Source: Brevundimonas nasdae (GTDB lineage: Bacteria > Pseudomonadota > Alphaproteobacteria > Caulobacterales > Caulobacteraceae). From it: a stretch of 64,000 bases of DNA. Below, in pieces: positions 17,156 to 26,412 of this stretch. The translations under genes were made by a program, and so were the position numbers. The DNA is taken from NCBI RefSeq assembly GCF_016654005.1, contig NZ_JAEPWN010000011.1, positions 41,200 through 105,199 on the forward strand. Reading direction: 5' to 3'. Position 1 is the stretch's first letter; each line of letters starts with the position of its first letter. Below the pieces are notes generated by a model, which saw nothing but the letters and a program-made list of their open reading frames with translations, made no database searches and had not been told where the DNA came from.

Positions 17156-17249
17156 GAGATCACTACCGTGGGAGGAAATTCAGGATGGCGGCGATTTACA
17201 GGCGTCTCGGTTCGTCGTCTATGATCGGCCGAACCCTACGGAGGATTTC

Positions 17250-19115
17250 ATGAAGCGTCCGAGCCTTGTTGTCGCTGTCAGCACGCTGGCCCTTGTATTG
17301 GCGGCGGGACCGTCACTGGCTCAGGATGCGGCGTCGATACGGATCGGCGGCACGGTGGAGGGGGCGCTGACGTCCAGCGACCGCAAGGCCCCGCGCAACG
17401 CCTATGTCTATGACGACTATCGCTTCCAGGCCCGCGCGGGCCAGCCGCTGGAAGCCATTCTGCGCTCCAACGATTTCGACGCCTATCTGGCCCTCTATGC
17501 AGAAGGATCCACAACGGCCCTGGTCGAGGATGACGACGGACTGGGCGAAGGCACGGATGCGCGGCTGCGCTACACGCCCGAAACGGACGGCGTTTATATC
17601 CTGCGGGCCCGCACCTACAGCGGTCTGGACGGCGGGGATTACCGCCTGTCGCTGACGGAACGCCCACGTGCGCCGCGCGGGCCGCGCCCCACGCCCATCC
17701 GACTGGGCGCGACCATCACGGGCGAGCTGACGTCGCGGGATGCCGAGAGCGACGACGGCGGGCGCTACAAGGCCTATTCGTTCCGCGCCGCCGCTGGGGA
17801 TCGGTTCACGATCACCCAGGATTCCGACGCCTTTGATTCGGTGGTGCTGGTCGGGCGGATGAACGGGCCTGACTTTGTCGAACTGGGCCGCAATGACGAC
17901 GGCCCCGACGGCGGTCTGAACTCGCGCCTGACCTTCACCGCTCCGGCGGCGGGCGAATACGTCATCCGCGCGACCTCGTTCTCCAGCGGCACGGGCCGGT
18001 TCACGGTCGGCCTGGCGGAAGCCCCGCCCGCGCCCCCGTCCAAGCCGATCGCTGTCGGCGACAAGGTCGACGGCACGCTGAACCGCTCCAGCCCGACCAA
18101 CGACAATGGCCGACGCGTCGAAACCTACCGCTTCACCGGGACCAACGGCCAGCGCATCGCCGCCGACCTGAAGTCCAGCGACTTCGACGCCTATCTGACC
18201 CTGCGCCGCGCCTCTGACAACACGATCCTGGCCGAGAATGACGATGGCGGCAGCGGCACGGATTCGCGCCTCGCCCATACGCTGGATGCAGACGGCGACT
18301 ATATTCTCGAAGCCCGGGCTTTCAGCGCCGACAGCGACGGCAAGTTCACGCTGGAGTTGACCGAGACCGCGCCGCCGCCCCCCCCGACCGAGGCTGTCTT
18401 TGGCCAGACCGTCGAGGGCGAACTGAAGGAAGACGGTCCTCAAAGCGACAGCGGAAAGCGCTACACCGACTATGTCTTCACCGGCACGGAGGGCCAGCGC
18501 ATTCAGGCCGTTCTGCGATCCGGCGACTTCGACGCCTATCTGGAGATCGGGTCAGCGGATGGCGAGTTCAGCGCCGACGTCACGGACGACGACGGACTGG
18601 GCGAGGGGACGGACGCGCGCCTGATCTACACCCTGCCGTCGGACGGTCAGTACATCGTGCGCGCCACCTCCTATTCGTCGGACAGCAAGGGTCTGTACTC
18701 GCTGGAGCTGTCGGATCGCGGGCCGGAGCCCAAGCCCGGCAGCCTGCTGATCGGCGCCACGGTGCGCGGAACCCTGACGGACAAGGATGAACTGTCGGAC
18801 GAGGGCGCCTATTATGACGCCTATCGTTTCCAGGCGAAGAAGGACGACAAGCTGCGGATCACCATGGTGTCCAACGCCTTCGATTCCTACATCGACCTGG
18901 GCGAGGACGGCGACAGCTTCTCCAGCATCGCTCACGACGACGACGGCCTGTCGGACATGCACGCCCGGCTGGACTGGACCGCCCCCAGCGATGGTTGGTA
19001 CGTCATCCGCGCCCGCGCCTACGGCCCGAACCAGACGGGGGCCTACGCCCTGACGCTGGAGCGTCAGCCGGTCAGCACGCCGCGGGAAAACGTCCCCGCC
19101 GCAAGGGAGCCATGA
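17250..19115 (+). CDS. Secreted protein with five pre-peptidase C-terminal (PPC) domain repeats
   Basis: A 621-residue protein. The ATG at 17250 follows CGGAGGATTT, and a cleavable signal peptide ends in AAGPSLAQ. The rest is five tandem domains of about 115 residues. Each has a G..V.G.L opening, an Asp-rich DDG strand near its middle (EDDDGLGEGTDARL, RNDDGPDGGLNSRL, ENDDGGSGTDSRL, TDDDGLGEGTDARL, HDDDGLSDMHARL) and a final strand of type Y.IRA.S. PPC domains usually hang on the C-termini of secreted peptidases; here they make the entire protein, with no catalytic domain. The Asp clusters suggest calcium binding (inference). It is followed after 20 bases by fni. Confidence 0.88.
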   Translation: MKRPSLVVAVSTLALVLAAGPSLAQDAASIRIGGTVEGALTSSDRKAPRNAYVYDDYRFQARAGQPLEAILRSNDFDAYLALYAEGSTTALVEDDDGLGEGTDARLRYTPETDGVYILRARTYSGLDGGDYRLSLTERPRAPRGPRPTPIRLGATITGELTSRDAESDDGGRYKAYSFRAAAGDRFTITQDSDAFDSVVLVGRMNGPDFVELGRNDDGPDGGLNSRLTFTAPAAGEYVIRATSFSSGTGRFTVGLAEAPPAPPSKPIAVGDKVDGTLNRSSPTNDNGRRVETYRFTGTNGQRIAADLKSSDFDAYLTLRRASDNTILAENDDGGSGTDSRLAHTLDADGDYILEARAFSADSDGKFTLELTETAPPPPPTEAVFGQTVEGELKEDGPQSDSGKRYTDYVFTGTEGQRIQAVLRSGDFDAYLEIGSADGEFSADVTDDDGLGEGTDARLIYTLPSDGQYIVRATSYSSDSKGLYSLELSDRGPEPKPGSLLIGATVRGTLTDKDELSDEGAYYDAYRFQAKKDDKLRITMVSNAFDSYIDLGEDGDSFSSIAHDDDGLSDMHARLDWTAPSDGWYVIRARAYGPNQTGAYALTLERQPVSTPRENVPAAREP

Positions 19116-19135
19116 TCCACGTCTAAGCGGCCTGG

Positions 19136-20167
19136 ATGACTGGCTTTCCGTCATCCGGCCGCAAGGACCAGCATCTCGATGTGGTGCTGTCCGGGCGTGG
19201 GCGTCATAGGCGCGACGCGGGCTTCGACACCATCCGGTTCGTGCATGAAGCCTTGCCGGATCTTGACCACGACAAGATCGACCTGGGCGCGGATTTCCTG
19301 GGGCGGCGTCTGAAAGCGCCCCTGCTGATCAGTTCCATGACAGGCGGGCCCTCGCGCGCCGAGGAGATCAACGCCCGACTGGCCGAGGCGGCCCAGCATC
19401 TGGGCATCGCCCTGGCTGTCGGTTCGCAGCGCACGGCCATCGAGGATGCGGCGACCGGCGGCCTGGGCATGGCCCTGCGCAACCGGGCGCCGGACACCTT
19501 CATCCTGTCCAACATCGGCGCGGCCCAGCTGACGCGCGGCTTTGGCGTCGATGAAGCGCGCCGTGCGGTCGATATGATCGGCGCAGACGCCCTGATCGTG
19601 CATCTGAATCCCCTGCAGGAAGCCTGTCAGCCTGAGGGCGACCGCGACTGGTGGGGCGTTGGCGCGGCGCTGGAGGCGCTGATTCTGAAACTGGATGTCC
19701 CGGTGGTGGTCAAGGAGACGGGGGCGGGCCTGTCGGGCCGCACCGCGCGTCGTCTGATGGATATGGGGGCCGCCGCCGTGGACGTGGCGGGCGCGGGGGG
19801 CGCCAATTGGGGCCTGATCGAAGGCGAGCGCGCGACCGATCCCATCGACGCGGAACACGCCGCCGCCTTCGCCGACTGGGGCGTTCCGACCGCCCGCGCC
19901 ATCGTTGATGTGCGCCGCGCCTGCCCAGAAGCGACAGTGATCGGCTCCGGTGGTGTTCGCGACGGTCTGGATGTCGCCAAGGCCATCCGCATCGGCGCCG
20001 ACATCGTGGGGCAGGCGACCGGCGTGCTTCAGGCCGCGACCCTCTCGACCGAGGCGGTGGTCGGGCATTTCCAGACGATCATGCGTCAACTGCGCACCGT
20101 CTGCTTCTGCACCAACTCGGCCAATCTGGCGGCCCTGCGCCGCGCGCCGCTGCAGCCCTTCGACTGA
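19136..20167 (+). CDS. fni: Type II isopentenyl-diphosphate delta-isomerase
   Basis: A 343-residue FMN- and NADPH-dependent IPP/DMAPP isomerase of isoprenoid synthesis. Recognisable segments are RKDQHLDVVL, LISSMTGG, ALAVGSQRTAIED, LSNIGAAQL, ALIVHLNPLQEACQPEGDRDW (substrate and Mg-binding Gln/Glu), VVVKETGAGLS and IGSGGVRDGLDVAKAIRIGAD for the flavin site. The barrel is complete. It may be co-transcribed with the PPC gene 20 bases upstream. No carotenoid genes are in the window. Confidence 0.95.
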   Translation: MTGFPSSGRKDQHLDVVLSGRGRHRRDAGFDTIRFVHEALPDLDHDKIDLGADFLGRRLKAPLLISSMTGGPSRAEEINARLAEAAQHLGIALAVGSQRTAIEDAATGGLGMALRNRAPDTFILSNIGAAQLTRGFGVDEARRAVDMIGADALIVHLNPLQEACQPEGDRDWWGVGAALEALILKLDVPVVVKETGAGLSGRTARRLMDMGAAAVDVAGAGGANWGLIEGERATDPIDAEHAAAFADWGVPTARAIVDVRRACPEATVIGSGGVRDGLDVAKAIRIGADIVGQATGVLQAATLSTEAVVGHFQTIMRQLRTVCFCTNSANLAALRRAPLQPFD

Positions 20168-20278
20168 CGCTCCCGTGAAGTTCCGGCTGCCGAACGCCTC
20201 TTGAGTTTGGCGTCAGTCGGGATAATGCTGGCGAAATGTGATCGTTCTCAAGAGCGGCGCGCCTCGGGGGAGGAACCA

Positions 20279-21586
20279 ATGTCGAATGCTGAAATCAGCG
20301 TAGCCTTCTTTCTGCAGATGGCGGTCATCATCGCCGCCTGCCGGGCCGCCGGCTGGTTGGTGAAGACCTATCTGGGCCAGCCCCAGGTCGTCGGTGAAAT
20401 GATCGCGGGCGTGATCCTGGGCCCGTCGCTGTTCGGCCTTCTGGCCCCCGATCTTCAGGCCATGATCTTCCCCAAGGAGACCAAGTCGGTCCTCTATGTC
20501 GGCGCCCAACTGGGCATCGGCCTTTACATGTTCATGGTCGGGCTGGGCTTCCGCTCCGACCATTTCCGCTCCAACGTCCGCAGCGCCGCCGCTGTGTCAT
20601 TCTCCGGCATGATCGCGCCCTTCCTTGTCGCCATCGCCCTGTCGCCCTGGCTGATGCACATGGGCCTGTTCGGCAAGGGTGTGGACGCCATGCAGGCGAC
20701 CCTGTTCCTGGGCGCGGCCATCTCCATCACCGCCTTCCCGGTCCTGGCCCGCATCATTCAGGAGCGTGGGCTGGCCAGGACGCCGCTGGGCACAATGACC
20801 CTTTCGGCGGGGGCCATCGACGACGCCTGCGCCTGGACGGTTCTGGCGCTGGTTCTGGCCAGCATGGGCGGCGGCTCCGCCGTCGCGGTCAAGGCCATCG
20901 TCGGCGGCGGCCTGTTCGCCGGCCTGATGCTGACCATGGGGCCAAAGCTGCTGGCGCCGCTGGCCCGCATGGCCGAGCGTGAGGGCAGGGTCAGCCCGGC
21001 CCTGCTGGGCGCTGTGCTGGTGCTGTTCATGCTTTGCGCCTGGGCCATGGATGCGGCAGGGCTGCATTCGGTGTTCGGCGGCTTCATCCTGGGCGCCGCG
21101 ATGCCGCGCGGTGTCCTGACCCGGGAGTTGAAGCGTCAACTGGAGCCGTTCGCCCTGGTCGTTCTGGTGCCGATGTTCTTCACCTTCTCGGGCTTGAATA
21201 CGCAACTCACCATGGTCTCCAGCCTGTCGCTGCTGGGCGTGGCGATGGTCATTCTGATCGGCTCCATCCTGGCCAAGGCCGTGGCCTGCTGGGCGGCGGC
21301 GCGGGTGACCGGCCATGACAACCCCACCGCCATGGGGATCGGCGTCCTGATGAATGCGCGAGGCATGATGGAGCTGATCATCCTCAACATCGGCTTGCAG
21401 AAGGGCATCATCGGCCCGGCCCTGTTCTCGATGCTGGTGCTGATGGCCATTGTGACCACCCTGATGACCTCGCCGGTGTTCGAATGGGTCTATGGCCGCC
21501 AGGCGCGTGAGCGGGGCGAACTGGGCGCGCTGGAGGATGACAGCGAACCCGAAACCATCGGCCGCACGCCCGCCGCCGCCAATTAA
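20279..21586 (+). CDS. Cation/proton antiporter, CPA2 (KefB/NapA-like) family
   Basis: A 435-residue membrane protein with about 12-13 helices. The start at 20279 has GGGGGAGGA just upstream. Family segments include QPQVVGEMIAGVILGPSLFGL in helix 2-3, AAISITAFPVLARII in helix 5, LSAGAIDDACAWTVLAL in helix 6 (Asp-Asp pair characteristic of electrogenic CPA2 exchangers), and LMNARGMMELIILNIGL late on. No C-terminal TrkA-N domain is present. Likely exchanges Na+ or K+ for H+; the ion cannot be read here. The manganese riboswitch and mntP follow. Confidence 0.93.
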   Translation: MSNAEISVAFFLQMAVIIAACRAAGWLVKTYLGQPQVVGEMIAGVILGPSLFGLLAPDLQAMIFPKETKSVLYVGAQLGIGLYMFMVGLGFRSDHFRSNVRSAAAVSFSGMIAPFLVAIALSPWLMHMGLFGKGVDAMQATLFLGAAISITAFPVLARIIQERGLARTPLGTMTLSAGAIDDACAWTVLALVLASMGGGSAVAVKAIVGGGLFAGLMLTMGPKLLAPLARMAEREGRVSPALLGAVLVLFMLCAWAMDAAGLHSVFGGFILGAAMPRGVLTRELKRQLEPFALVVLVPMFFTFSGLNTQLTMVSSLSLLGVAMVILIGSILAKAVACWAAARVTGHDNPTAMGIGVLMNARGMMELIILNIGLQKGIIGPALFSMLVLMAIVTTLMTSPVFEWVYGRQARERGELGALEDDSEPETIGRTPAAAN

Positions 21587-21619
21587 CCCCACGCCCGACG
21601 CGGTTGCCAACGCCCCGAG

Positions 21620-21770
21620 TCTGCGTGTAGGGGACCGCTTCCTGTTGGGGAGTAGCTTCCGGCGCGATTAAGCCGGGATCGGGTCAACACACTCGCGCTT
21701 CGGCGCGTGGCGCGATCAGCGGAACCACCGCCTAGCGAGACCAGCGCGTTCCACCGCCGCACCGGCCGGA
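21620..21770 (+). ncRNA. yybP-ykoY manganese riboswitch
   Basis: The leader of mntP carries, in order, the conserved blocks of this riboswitch: GGGGAGTAG at 21647-21655, GTCAACA at 21682-21688 and GCGAGACC at 21735-21742, with stems between them (for example CGCGCTTCGGCGCG at 21694-21707). These match the consensus I know from E. coli mntP and other yybP-ykoY elements, which sense Mn2+. Downstream, CCACCG (21751-21756) can pair with CGGTGG (21793-21798), hiding the ribosome binding site GGTGGAAG of mntP. That suggests metal-controlled translation. Boundaries are approximate. Confidence 0.88.
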
Positions 21771-21807
21771 GTGGAGTGCGTTGCTCTGCGTCCGGTGGAA
21801 GTTGCTT

Positions 21808-22380
21808 ATGACCCCAGGAGCCATCGCGATCCTATCCCTCAGCATGTCGACGGACGCCTTCGCCGCCGCCATCGGACGTGGCGCGTCGCATCGCCCCAAC
21901 TGGATCGACGCTGTGAAGACCGGCCTGGTGTTCGGCGTCATCGAGGGCATCACCCCGCTGATCGGCTGGGCGCTGGGCATTGTGGCGGCGGGGTTTGTCG
22001 AACAAATCGACCACTGGATCGCCTTTGGCCTGCTGGGCGCGGTGGGCGGCAAGATGCTCTGGGAGGCGTGCAAGCCGCGTGACGCCGAAGAAGACGCCGC
22101 ACCGCGCCGCACGGGCCGCTGGGCCCTGATCGCCACCGCCGTCGGCACCAGCATCGACGCCGCCGCCGTCGGCGTGGGGCTGGCCTTCCTGGGCGCGAAC
22201 ATCTGGGTGATCGCCGCCTCGATCGGCTTCACCACCTTCGTCCTGACCACCATCGGCCTGCTGATCGGCCGCGCGGTGGGCGCCAAATTCGGCAAGGCCG
22301 CCGAGTTCGTCGGCGGCCTTGCCCTGATCGGTCTTGGAACCATGATCCTGCTGGAGCACCTGGGCGTTCTGGCAGGCTGA
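21808..22380 (+). CDS. mntP: Manganese efflux pump MntP
   Basis: A 190-residue membrane protein with six helices. The key acidic helices are visible: SLSMSTDAFAAAIGRG (Asp in helix 1), VFGVIEGITPLIGW (Glu) and ATAVGTSIDAAAVGVGLAFL (Asp). These are hallmarks of MntP, which exports Mn2+. The ATG at 21808 gives the standard N-terminus and is preceded by GGTGGAAG; an in-frame TTG at 21781 lies within the expression platform of the riboswitch and was not used. Control by the upstream yybP-ykoY element fits the known biology of MntP. It converges on hutH with 8 bases between. Confidence 0.96.
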   Translation: MTPGAIAILSLSMSTDAFAAAIGRGASHRPNWIDAVKTGLVFGVIEGITPLIGWALGIVAAGFVEQIDHWIAFGLLGAVGGKMLWEACKPRDAEEDAAPRRTGRWALIATAVGTSIDAAAVGVGLAFLGANIWVIAASIGFTTFVLTTIGLLIGRAVGAKFGKAAEFVGGLALIGLGTMILLEHLGVLAG

Positions 22381-22388
22381 TTTTTGGC

Positions 22389-23921
22389 CTAGGCCGAGGG
22401 CAGCAGACCCTCGGCGAAGGACCGGTAGCGACCGGCCCGCACCCCGTCCGTCGCGCGGGCGATGTCGGGCGCGAAATAGTGGTCGGACGTATAGGGAGCG
22501 GCGGCTTCACGGACGATGGCGAACACCTGCTCCAGTGCGGGCGAACTGGTCAGCGGACGGTGGAACTCGATCCCCTGTGCGGCGGCCAGCAGTTCGATGC
22601 CGACCACGGTCGCCGTGTTCTCGGCCATGTCCAGCAGGCGGCGCGCGCCGTGGGTGGCCATCGACACATGGTCTTCCTGATTGGCGCTGGTGGGCACGGT
22701 GTCGATGCTGCACGGATGGGCGACCATGCGGTTCTCGGCGATCAGGGCCGCCGCCGTCACCTGGGCGATCATGAAGCCGGAGTTCAGGCCGCTCTCCTTG
22801 ACCAGGAAGGCGGGCAGTTCGCTCATCTTCGGATCGACCAGGATCGAGGTGCGGCGCTCGGAGATATTGCCGATCTCGCACAGGGCCATGGCGATCTGAT
22901 CTGCTGCAAAAGCAACGGGTTCTGCGTGGAAGTTACCGCCAGAAATCACGTCGCCGTCTTCGATAAAGACCAGCGGATTGTCGGTCACCGCATTGGCTTC
23001 GCGCTCCAGCGTGGCGGCGGCGTTGTTAAGCACGTCCAGGATCGCGCCCATGACCTGGGGCTGGCAGCGCAGGGAATAGGGGTCCTGCACCTTGGCGCAG
23101 TCGTCGCGGTGGCTGTCGCGAATGGCCGAGCCGCTGATCAGTTCACGCAGGCGGGCGGCGACGGCGATCTGACCCGGTTGTCCGCGCAGGACGTGGATGC
23201 GATGATCGAACGGGGCGTCGGACCCCTTCAGCGCATCGACTGACAGGGCGCCGGCTGCGACGCCGGCGGCGAACACAGCCTCGGCTGCGAACAGTCCGGC
23301 CAGCGCCAGCGCGGTCGAGCACTGGGTCCCGTTCAGCAGAGCCAGGCCTTCCTTTGGTCCCAGCGTCAGGGGCGACAGGCCGATGCGCGACAGCGCCGTT
23401 TCCGCATCCAGCGTCTCACCGTTCAGCCGCGCTTCGCCCACGCCGATCAGGACGCATGACATATGGGCCAGGGGCGCCAGATCGCCGGACGCCCCGACGG
23501 AACCCTTGGACGGTATGCAGGGCAGCACATCTGCATTGACGAGTGAGATCAGAGTTTCCAACGTCTTGCGACGAATTCCTGATGCGCCGCGTGATAGCGA
23601 TGCGATCTTCAGCACCATCAGCAGGCGCGTCACCGCATCCGGCAGCAGGGTGCCGACGCCGCAGGCGTGGCTGAGCACCAGATTGCGTTGCAGGGTCTCA
23701 AGATCTTCGGGCGCGATGGAAGTGTTGGCCAGCAGGCCGAACCCGGTGTTCACGCCATAGACGGTGCGGCCTTCGGCGACGATGGCGGCGACGACCGCCG
23801 CGCCCTTGTCCACGTCGGCCCAGGCGTCGGGCGTCAGTTCGACCTTGACGGGACCATCGAGAACGGCCCGCAGTTGGGCCAGGGTCAGTGGCGCGGCGCC
23901 GATGGTGAGTGTGTTGGTCAT
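22389..23921 (-). CDS. hutH: Histidine ammonia-lyase
   Basis: A 510-residue HutH, the first step of histidine degradation (histidine to trans-urocanate plus ammonia). The MIO cofactor is built from Ala-Ser-Gly at 144-146 in [15 protein letters not shown]; the catalytic Tyr is at 55 in VYGVNTGFG. Later family segments such as [15 protein letters not shown] and [15 protein letters not shown] are intact. It lies 4 bases after hutU, so the two form an operon transcribed leftward from the hut operator region. Confidence 0.98.
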   Translation of the reverse strand: MTNTLTIGAAPLTLAQLRAVLDGPVKVELTPDAWADVDKGAAVVAAIVAEGRTVYGVNTGFGLLANTSIAPEDLETLQRNLVLSHACGVGTLLPDAVTRLLMVLKIASLSRGASGIRRKTLETLISLVNADVLPCIPSKGSVGASGDLAPLAHMSCVLIGVGEARLNGETLDAETALSRIGLSPLTLGPKEGLALLNGTQCSTALALAGLFAAEAVFAAGVAAGALSVDALKGSDAPFDHRIHVLRGQPGQIAVAARLRELISGSAIRDSHRDDCAKVQDPYSLRCQPQVMGAILDVLNNAAATLEREANAVTDNPLVFIEDGDVISGGNFHAEPVAFAADQIAMALCEIGNISERRTSILVDPKMSELPAFLVKESGLNSGFMIAQVTAAALIAENRMVAHPCSIDTVPTSANQEDHVSMATHGARRLLDMAENTATVVGIELLAAAQGIEFHRPLTSSPALEQVFAIVREAAAPYTSDHYFAPDIARATDGVRAGRYRSFAEGLLPSA

Positions 23922-23925
23922 GCGC

Positions 23926-25593
23926 TTACAGGTCCAGCGAGGGCAGGTTCAGGCCATTGGCGCGCGCGGCGTCCTTGGCGATGTCGTATCCGGCGTCGGC
24001 GTGGCGCATGACGCCGGTGGCCGGGTCGTTCCACAGCACGCGCTCCAGACGTCTGGCGGCTTCCGGCGTGCCGTCGGCGACGATGACCACGCCCGAGTGC
24101 TGGGAATAGCCCATGCCGACCCCGCCGCCGTGGTGCAGCGACACCCAACTCGCGCCCGAGGCTGTGTTCAGCAGGGCGTTCAGCAGCGGCCAGTCGGACA
24201 CGGCGTCCGATCCGTCCATCATTGACTCGGTTTCCCGGTTGGGGCTGGCGACCGAACCTGAATCCAGGTGGTCGCGACCGATGACGATGGGGGCCGACAG
24301 TTCGCCAGACGCAACCATCTCGTTGAACATCAGTCCCGCGCGATGGCGGTCGCCTAGGCCGATCCAGCAGATGCGGGCGGGCAGCCCCTGGAAGGCGATC
24401 CGCTCGCCCGCCATGTCCAGCCAGCGATGCAGGCCTGCATTGTCGGGGAACAGCGTCTTCATCGCCGCATCCGTCTTCCTGATGTCTTCGGGATCGCCCG
24501 ACAGAGCGGCCCAGCGGAACGGCCCGATCCCGCGGCAGAACAGCGGGCGGATATAGGCGGGCACGAAGCCGGGGAAGTCGAAGGCGTTCTCGACGCCAGC
24601 GTCAAAGGCGACCTGACGGATGTTGTTGCCATAGTCGGTCGTCGGAATGCCCATGGCCTGGAAGGCCAGCATCGCCTTGACGTGTTCGACGATGGACGTC
24701 TTCGCGGCGGCGGTGACGGCGGCGGGGTCGGACACGCGCTTGTCCTCCCATTCCGCCACGGTCCAGCCAGACGGCAGATAGCCGTTGATCAGGTCGTGGG
24801 CGCTGGTCTGGTCTGTGACCAGATCGGGGCGTACTCCGCGCTTGATCAGTTCAGGCAATACATCGGCTGCATTGCCTAACAGGCCGACAGATATGGCCTT
24901 TCCGGTCGCCTTGGCGTCTTCGATCAGGGCCAGGGCCTCGTCCAGTGTCTCGGCCATGACGTCAAGGTAGCGGGTGCGCAGGCGCATCTCGATCCGGCTG
25001 CGCTGGCATTCGACCGCCACGCAGGATGCGCCCGCCATGGTCGCGGCCAGCGTCTGCGCGCCGCCCATGCCGCCCAGACCCGCTGTCAGGATCCATTTGC
25101 CCGACCAGTCGCCGCCGTAATGCTGGCGGCCCGCCTCCATGAAGGTCTCATAGGTGCCTTGCACGATGCCCTGGGTGCCGATGTAGATCCACGACCCGGC
25201 GGTCATCTGGCCGTACATGGCCAGACCCTTCTTATCGAGTTCGTTGAAATGCTCCCACGTCGCCCATTTCGGCACCAGGTTGGAGTTGGCGATCAGCACG
25301 CGCGGCGCGTCGGCATGGGTGCGGAAGACGCCGACCGGCTTGCCCGACTGGACCAGCAGGGTCTGGTCGGCCTCCAGCGCGCGCAACTCCTCGACGATGC
25401 GGTCGAAGGCCTGCCAGTTCCGCGCCGCCTTGCCGATGCCGCCATAGACCACGAGGTCTTCCGGACGTTCGGCCACCTCGGGATCGAGGTTGTTCATCAA
25501 CATGCGAAGCGCGGCCTCGGCCGCCCAGGTCTTGGCGGTCATTTCCGGCCCACGCGGGCTGCGGATGACGCGGGTGTTGGGCGTGGCGGTCAT
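23926..25593 (-). CDS. hutU: Urocanate hydratase
   Basis: A 555-residue NAD-dependent urocanase, converting urocanate to imidazolone propionate. Segments such as [62 protein letters not shown] and [17 protein letters not shown] are textbook for the family. The ATG at 25593 is preceded by GGAGGA; the ATG-like start further out at 25629 would add 12 residues outside the family boundary. First gene of the hutUH operon, divergent from hutC. Confidence 0.98.
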   Translation of the reverse strand: MTATPNTRVIRSPRGPEMTAKTWAAEAALRMLMNNLDPEVAERPEDLVVYGGIGKAARNWQAFDRIVEELRALEADQTLLVQSGKPVGVFRTHADAPRVLIANSNLVPKWATWEHFNELDKKGLAMYGQMTAGSWIYIGTQGIVQGTYETFMEAGRQHYGGDWSGKWILTAGLGGMGGAQTLAATMAGASCVAVECQRSRIEMRLRTRYLDVMAETLDEALALIEDAKATGKAISVGLLGNAADVLPELIKRGVRPDLVTDQTSAHDLINGYLPSGWTVAEWEDKRVSDPAAVTAAAKTSIVEHVKAMLAFQAMGIPTTDYGNNIRQVAFDAGVENAFDFPGFVPAYIRPLFCRGIGPFRWAALSGDPEDIRKTDAAMKTLFPDNAGLHRWLDMAGERIAFQGLPARICWIGLGDRHRAGLMFNEMVASGELSAPIVIGRDHLDSGSVASPNRETESMMDGSDAVSDWPLLNALLNTASGASWVSLHHGGGVGMGYSQHSGVVIVADGTPEAARRLERVLWNDPATGVMRHADAGYDIAKDAARANGLNLPSLDL

Positions 25594-25642
25594 CAATCCT
25601 CCATGCGACGGTCGTCCGTCGTCGTGCATTGTGGAGGCAGTC

Positions 25643-25658
25643 TAATGTCTAGACATTA
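25643..25658. promoter_or_regulatory. HutC operator, perfect 16-bp palindrome
   Basis: TAATGTCTAGACATTA is a perfect palindrome in the 91-bp spacer between hutU and hutC. GntR/HutC regulators bind such short palindromes, and HutC sites commonly have a TGT...ACA core. It lies 49 bases from the hutU start and 26 from the hutC start, so one site could repress both operons and autoregulate hutC. Binding is inferred. Confidence 0.75.
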
Positions 25659-25684
25659 TTGCGCGCAAGAGGCAGGGTTCGACC

Positions 25685-26410
25685 ATGGATATTGAGCCTC
25701 TGCATCGGCGGATCGCCAGCGACATTGAGCGTCGCATCGCTTCTGGCGAATGGCGGCCGGGCTTTCGCATCCCGACCGAGGCCGAACTGATGGCCGAATA
25801 CGGCTGCGCCCGGATGACGGTGTCGCGGGCCATGACCGATCTGTCGGCGCGTGGGCTGGTGGTGCGTCGCAGGCGCGCTGGAACCGTGGTCGCCCACCCG
25901 CCCGTCCACTCATCGGCCCTGGTCGCCATTCCTGACATCCAGTCCGAGATCGAGGGCAGGGGGCTGGCCTATTCGCACCAACTGCTTTTGCGCATCGTAC
26001 GCCCGAGCCGGGCGGACGAAGACGGAATGGGCGCACGGTTGATCGAACTGGAGACCCTGCATCTGGCCGATGCGATGCCGTTCACGCTGGAGCGGCGTCT
26101 GATTTCTCTGACGACGGCGCCGGAGGCGGAACACGCCGATTTCACCGCTGCGCCTCCGGGCGGCTGGCTGCTGGCGCACATGCCCTGGACCGAGGCCGAG
26201 CATCGCATTTCCGCCGTGGGCGCAGACGGGGAGACGGCGACGCGTCTGGGCCTGTCGGACGGCACGCCCTGCCTGCGGTTGGAACGGCGGACGTGGCGCG
26301 ATGGCCTGGCGGTCACCTGGGCGTGGCAGACCTTCCCCGGCGCGGCCTATGATCTGGTTGCGCGATTTTCCCCGACCCAATCCCCGATGAAGACGCCGAT
26401 CAAGGAATGA
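25685..26410 (+). CDS. hutC: Histidine utilization repressor HutC (GntR/UTRA family)
   Basis: A 241-residue GntR-family repressor. The winged helix-turn-helix covers about residues 1-70 (IASGEWRPGFRIPTEAELMAEYGCARMTVSRAMTDL spans the recognition region), followed by a UTRA effector domain with LIELETLHLADAMPFTLERRLISL and a C-terminal VTWAWQTFPGAAYDLVARF. In known hut systems urocanate releases HutC from DNA. Position between the two arms of the hut cluster confirms the identity. hutG follows with essentially no gap. Confidence 0.95.
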   Translation: MDIEPLHRRIASDIERRIASGEWRPGFRIPTEAELMAEYGCARMTVSRAMTDLSARGLVVRRRRAGTVVAHPPVHSSALVAIPDIQSEIEGRGLAYSHQLLLRIVRPSRADEDGMGARLIELETLHLADAMPFTLERRLISLTTAPEAEHADFTAAPPGGWLLAHMPWTEAEHRISAVGADGETATRLGLSDGTPCLRLERRTWRDGLAVTWAWQTFPGAAYDLVARFSPTQSPMKTPIKE

Positions 26411-26412
26411 GC

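Noticed and set aside
17022..17249. 76-codon upstream extension of the PPC-repeat gene
   Set aside because: It overlaps folD on the other strand and would bury the clear signal peptide that starts at 17250.
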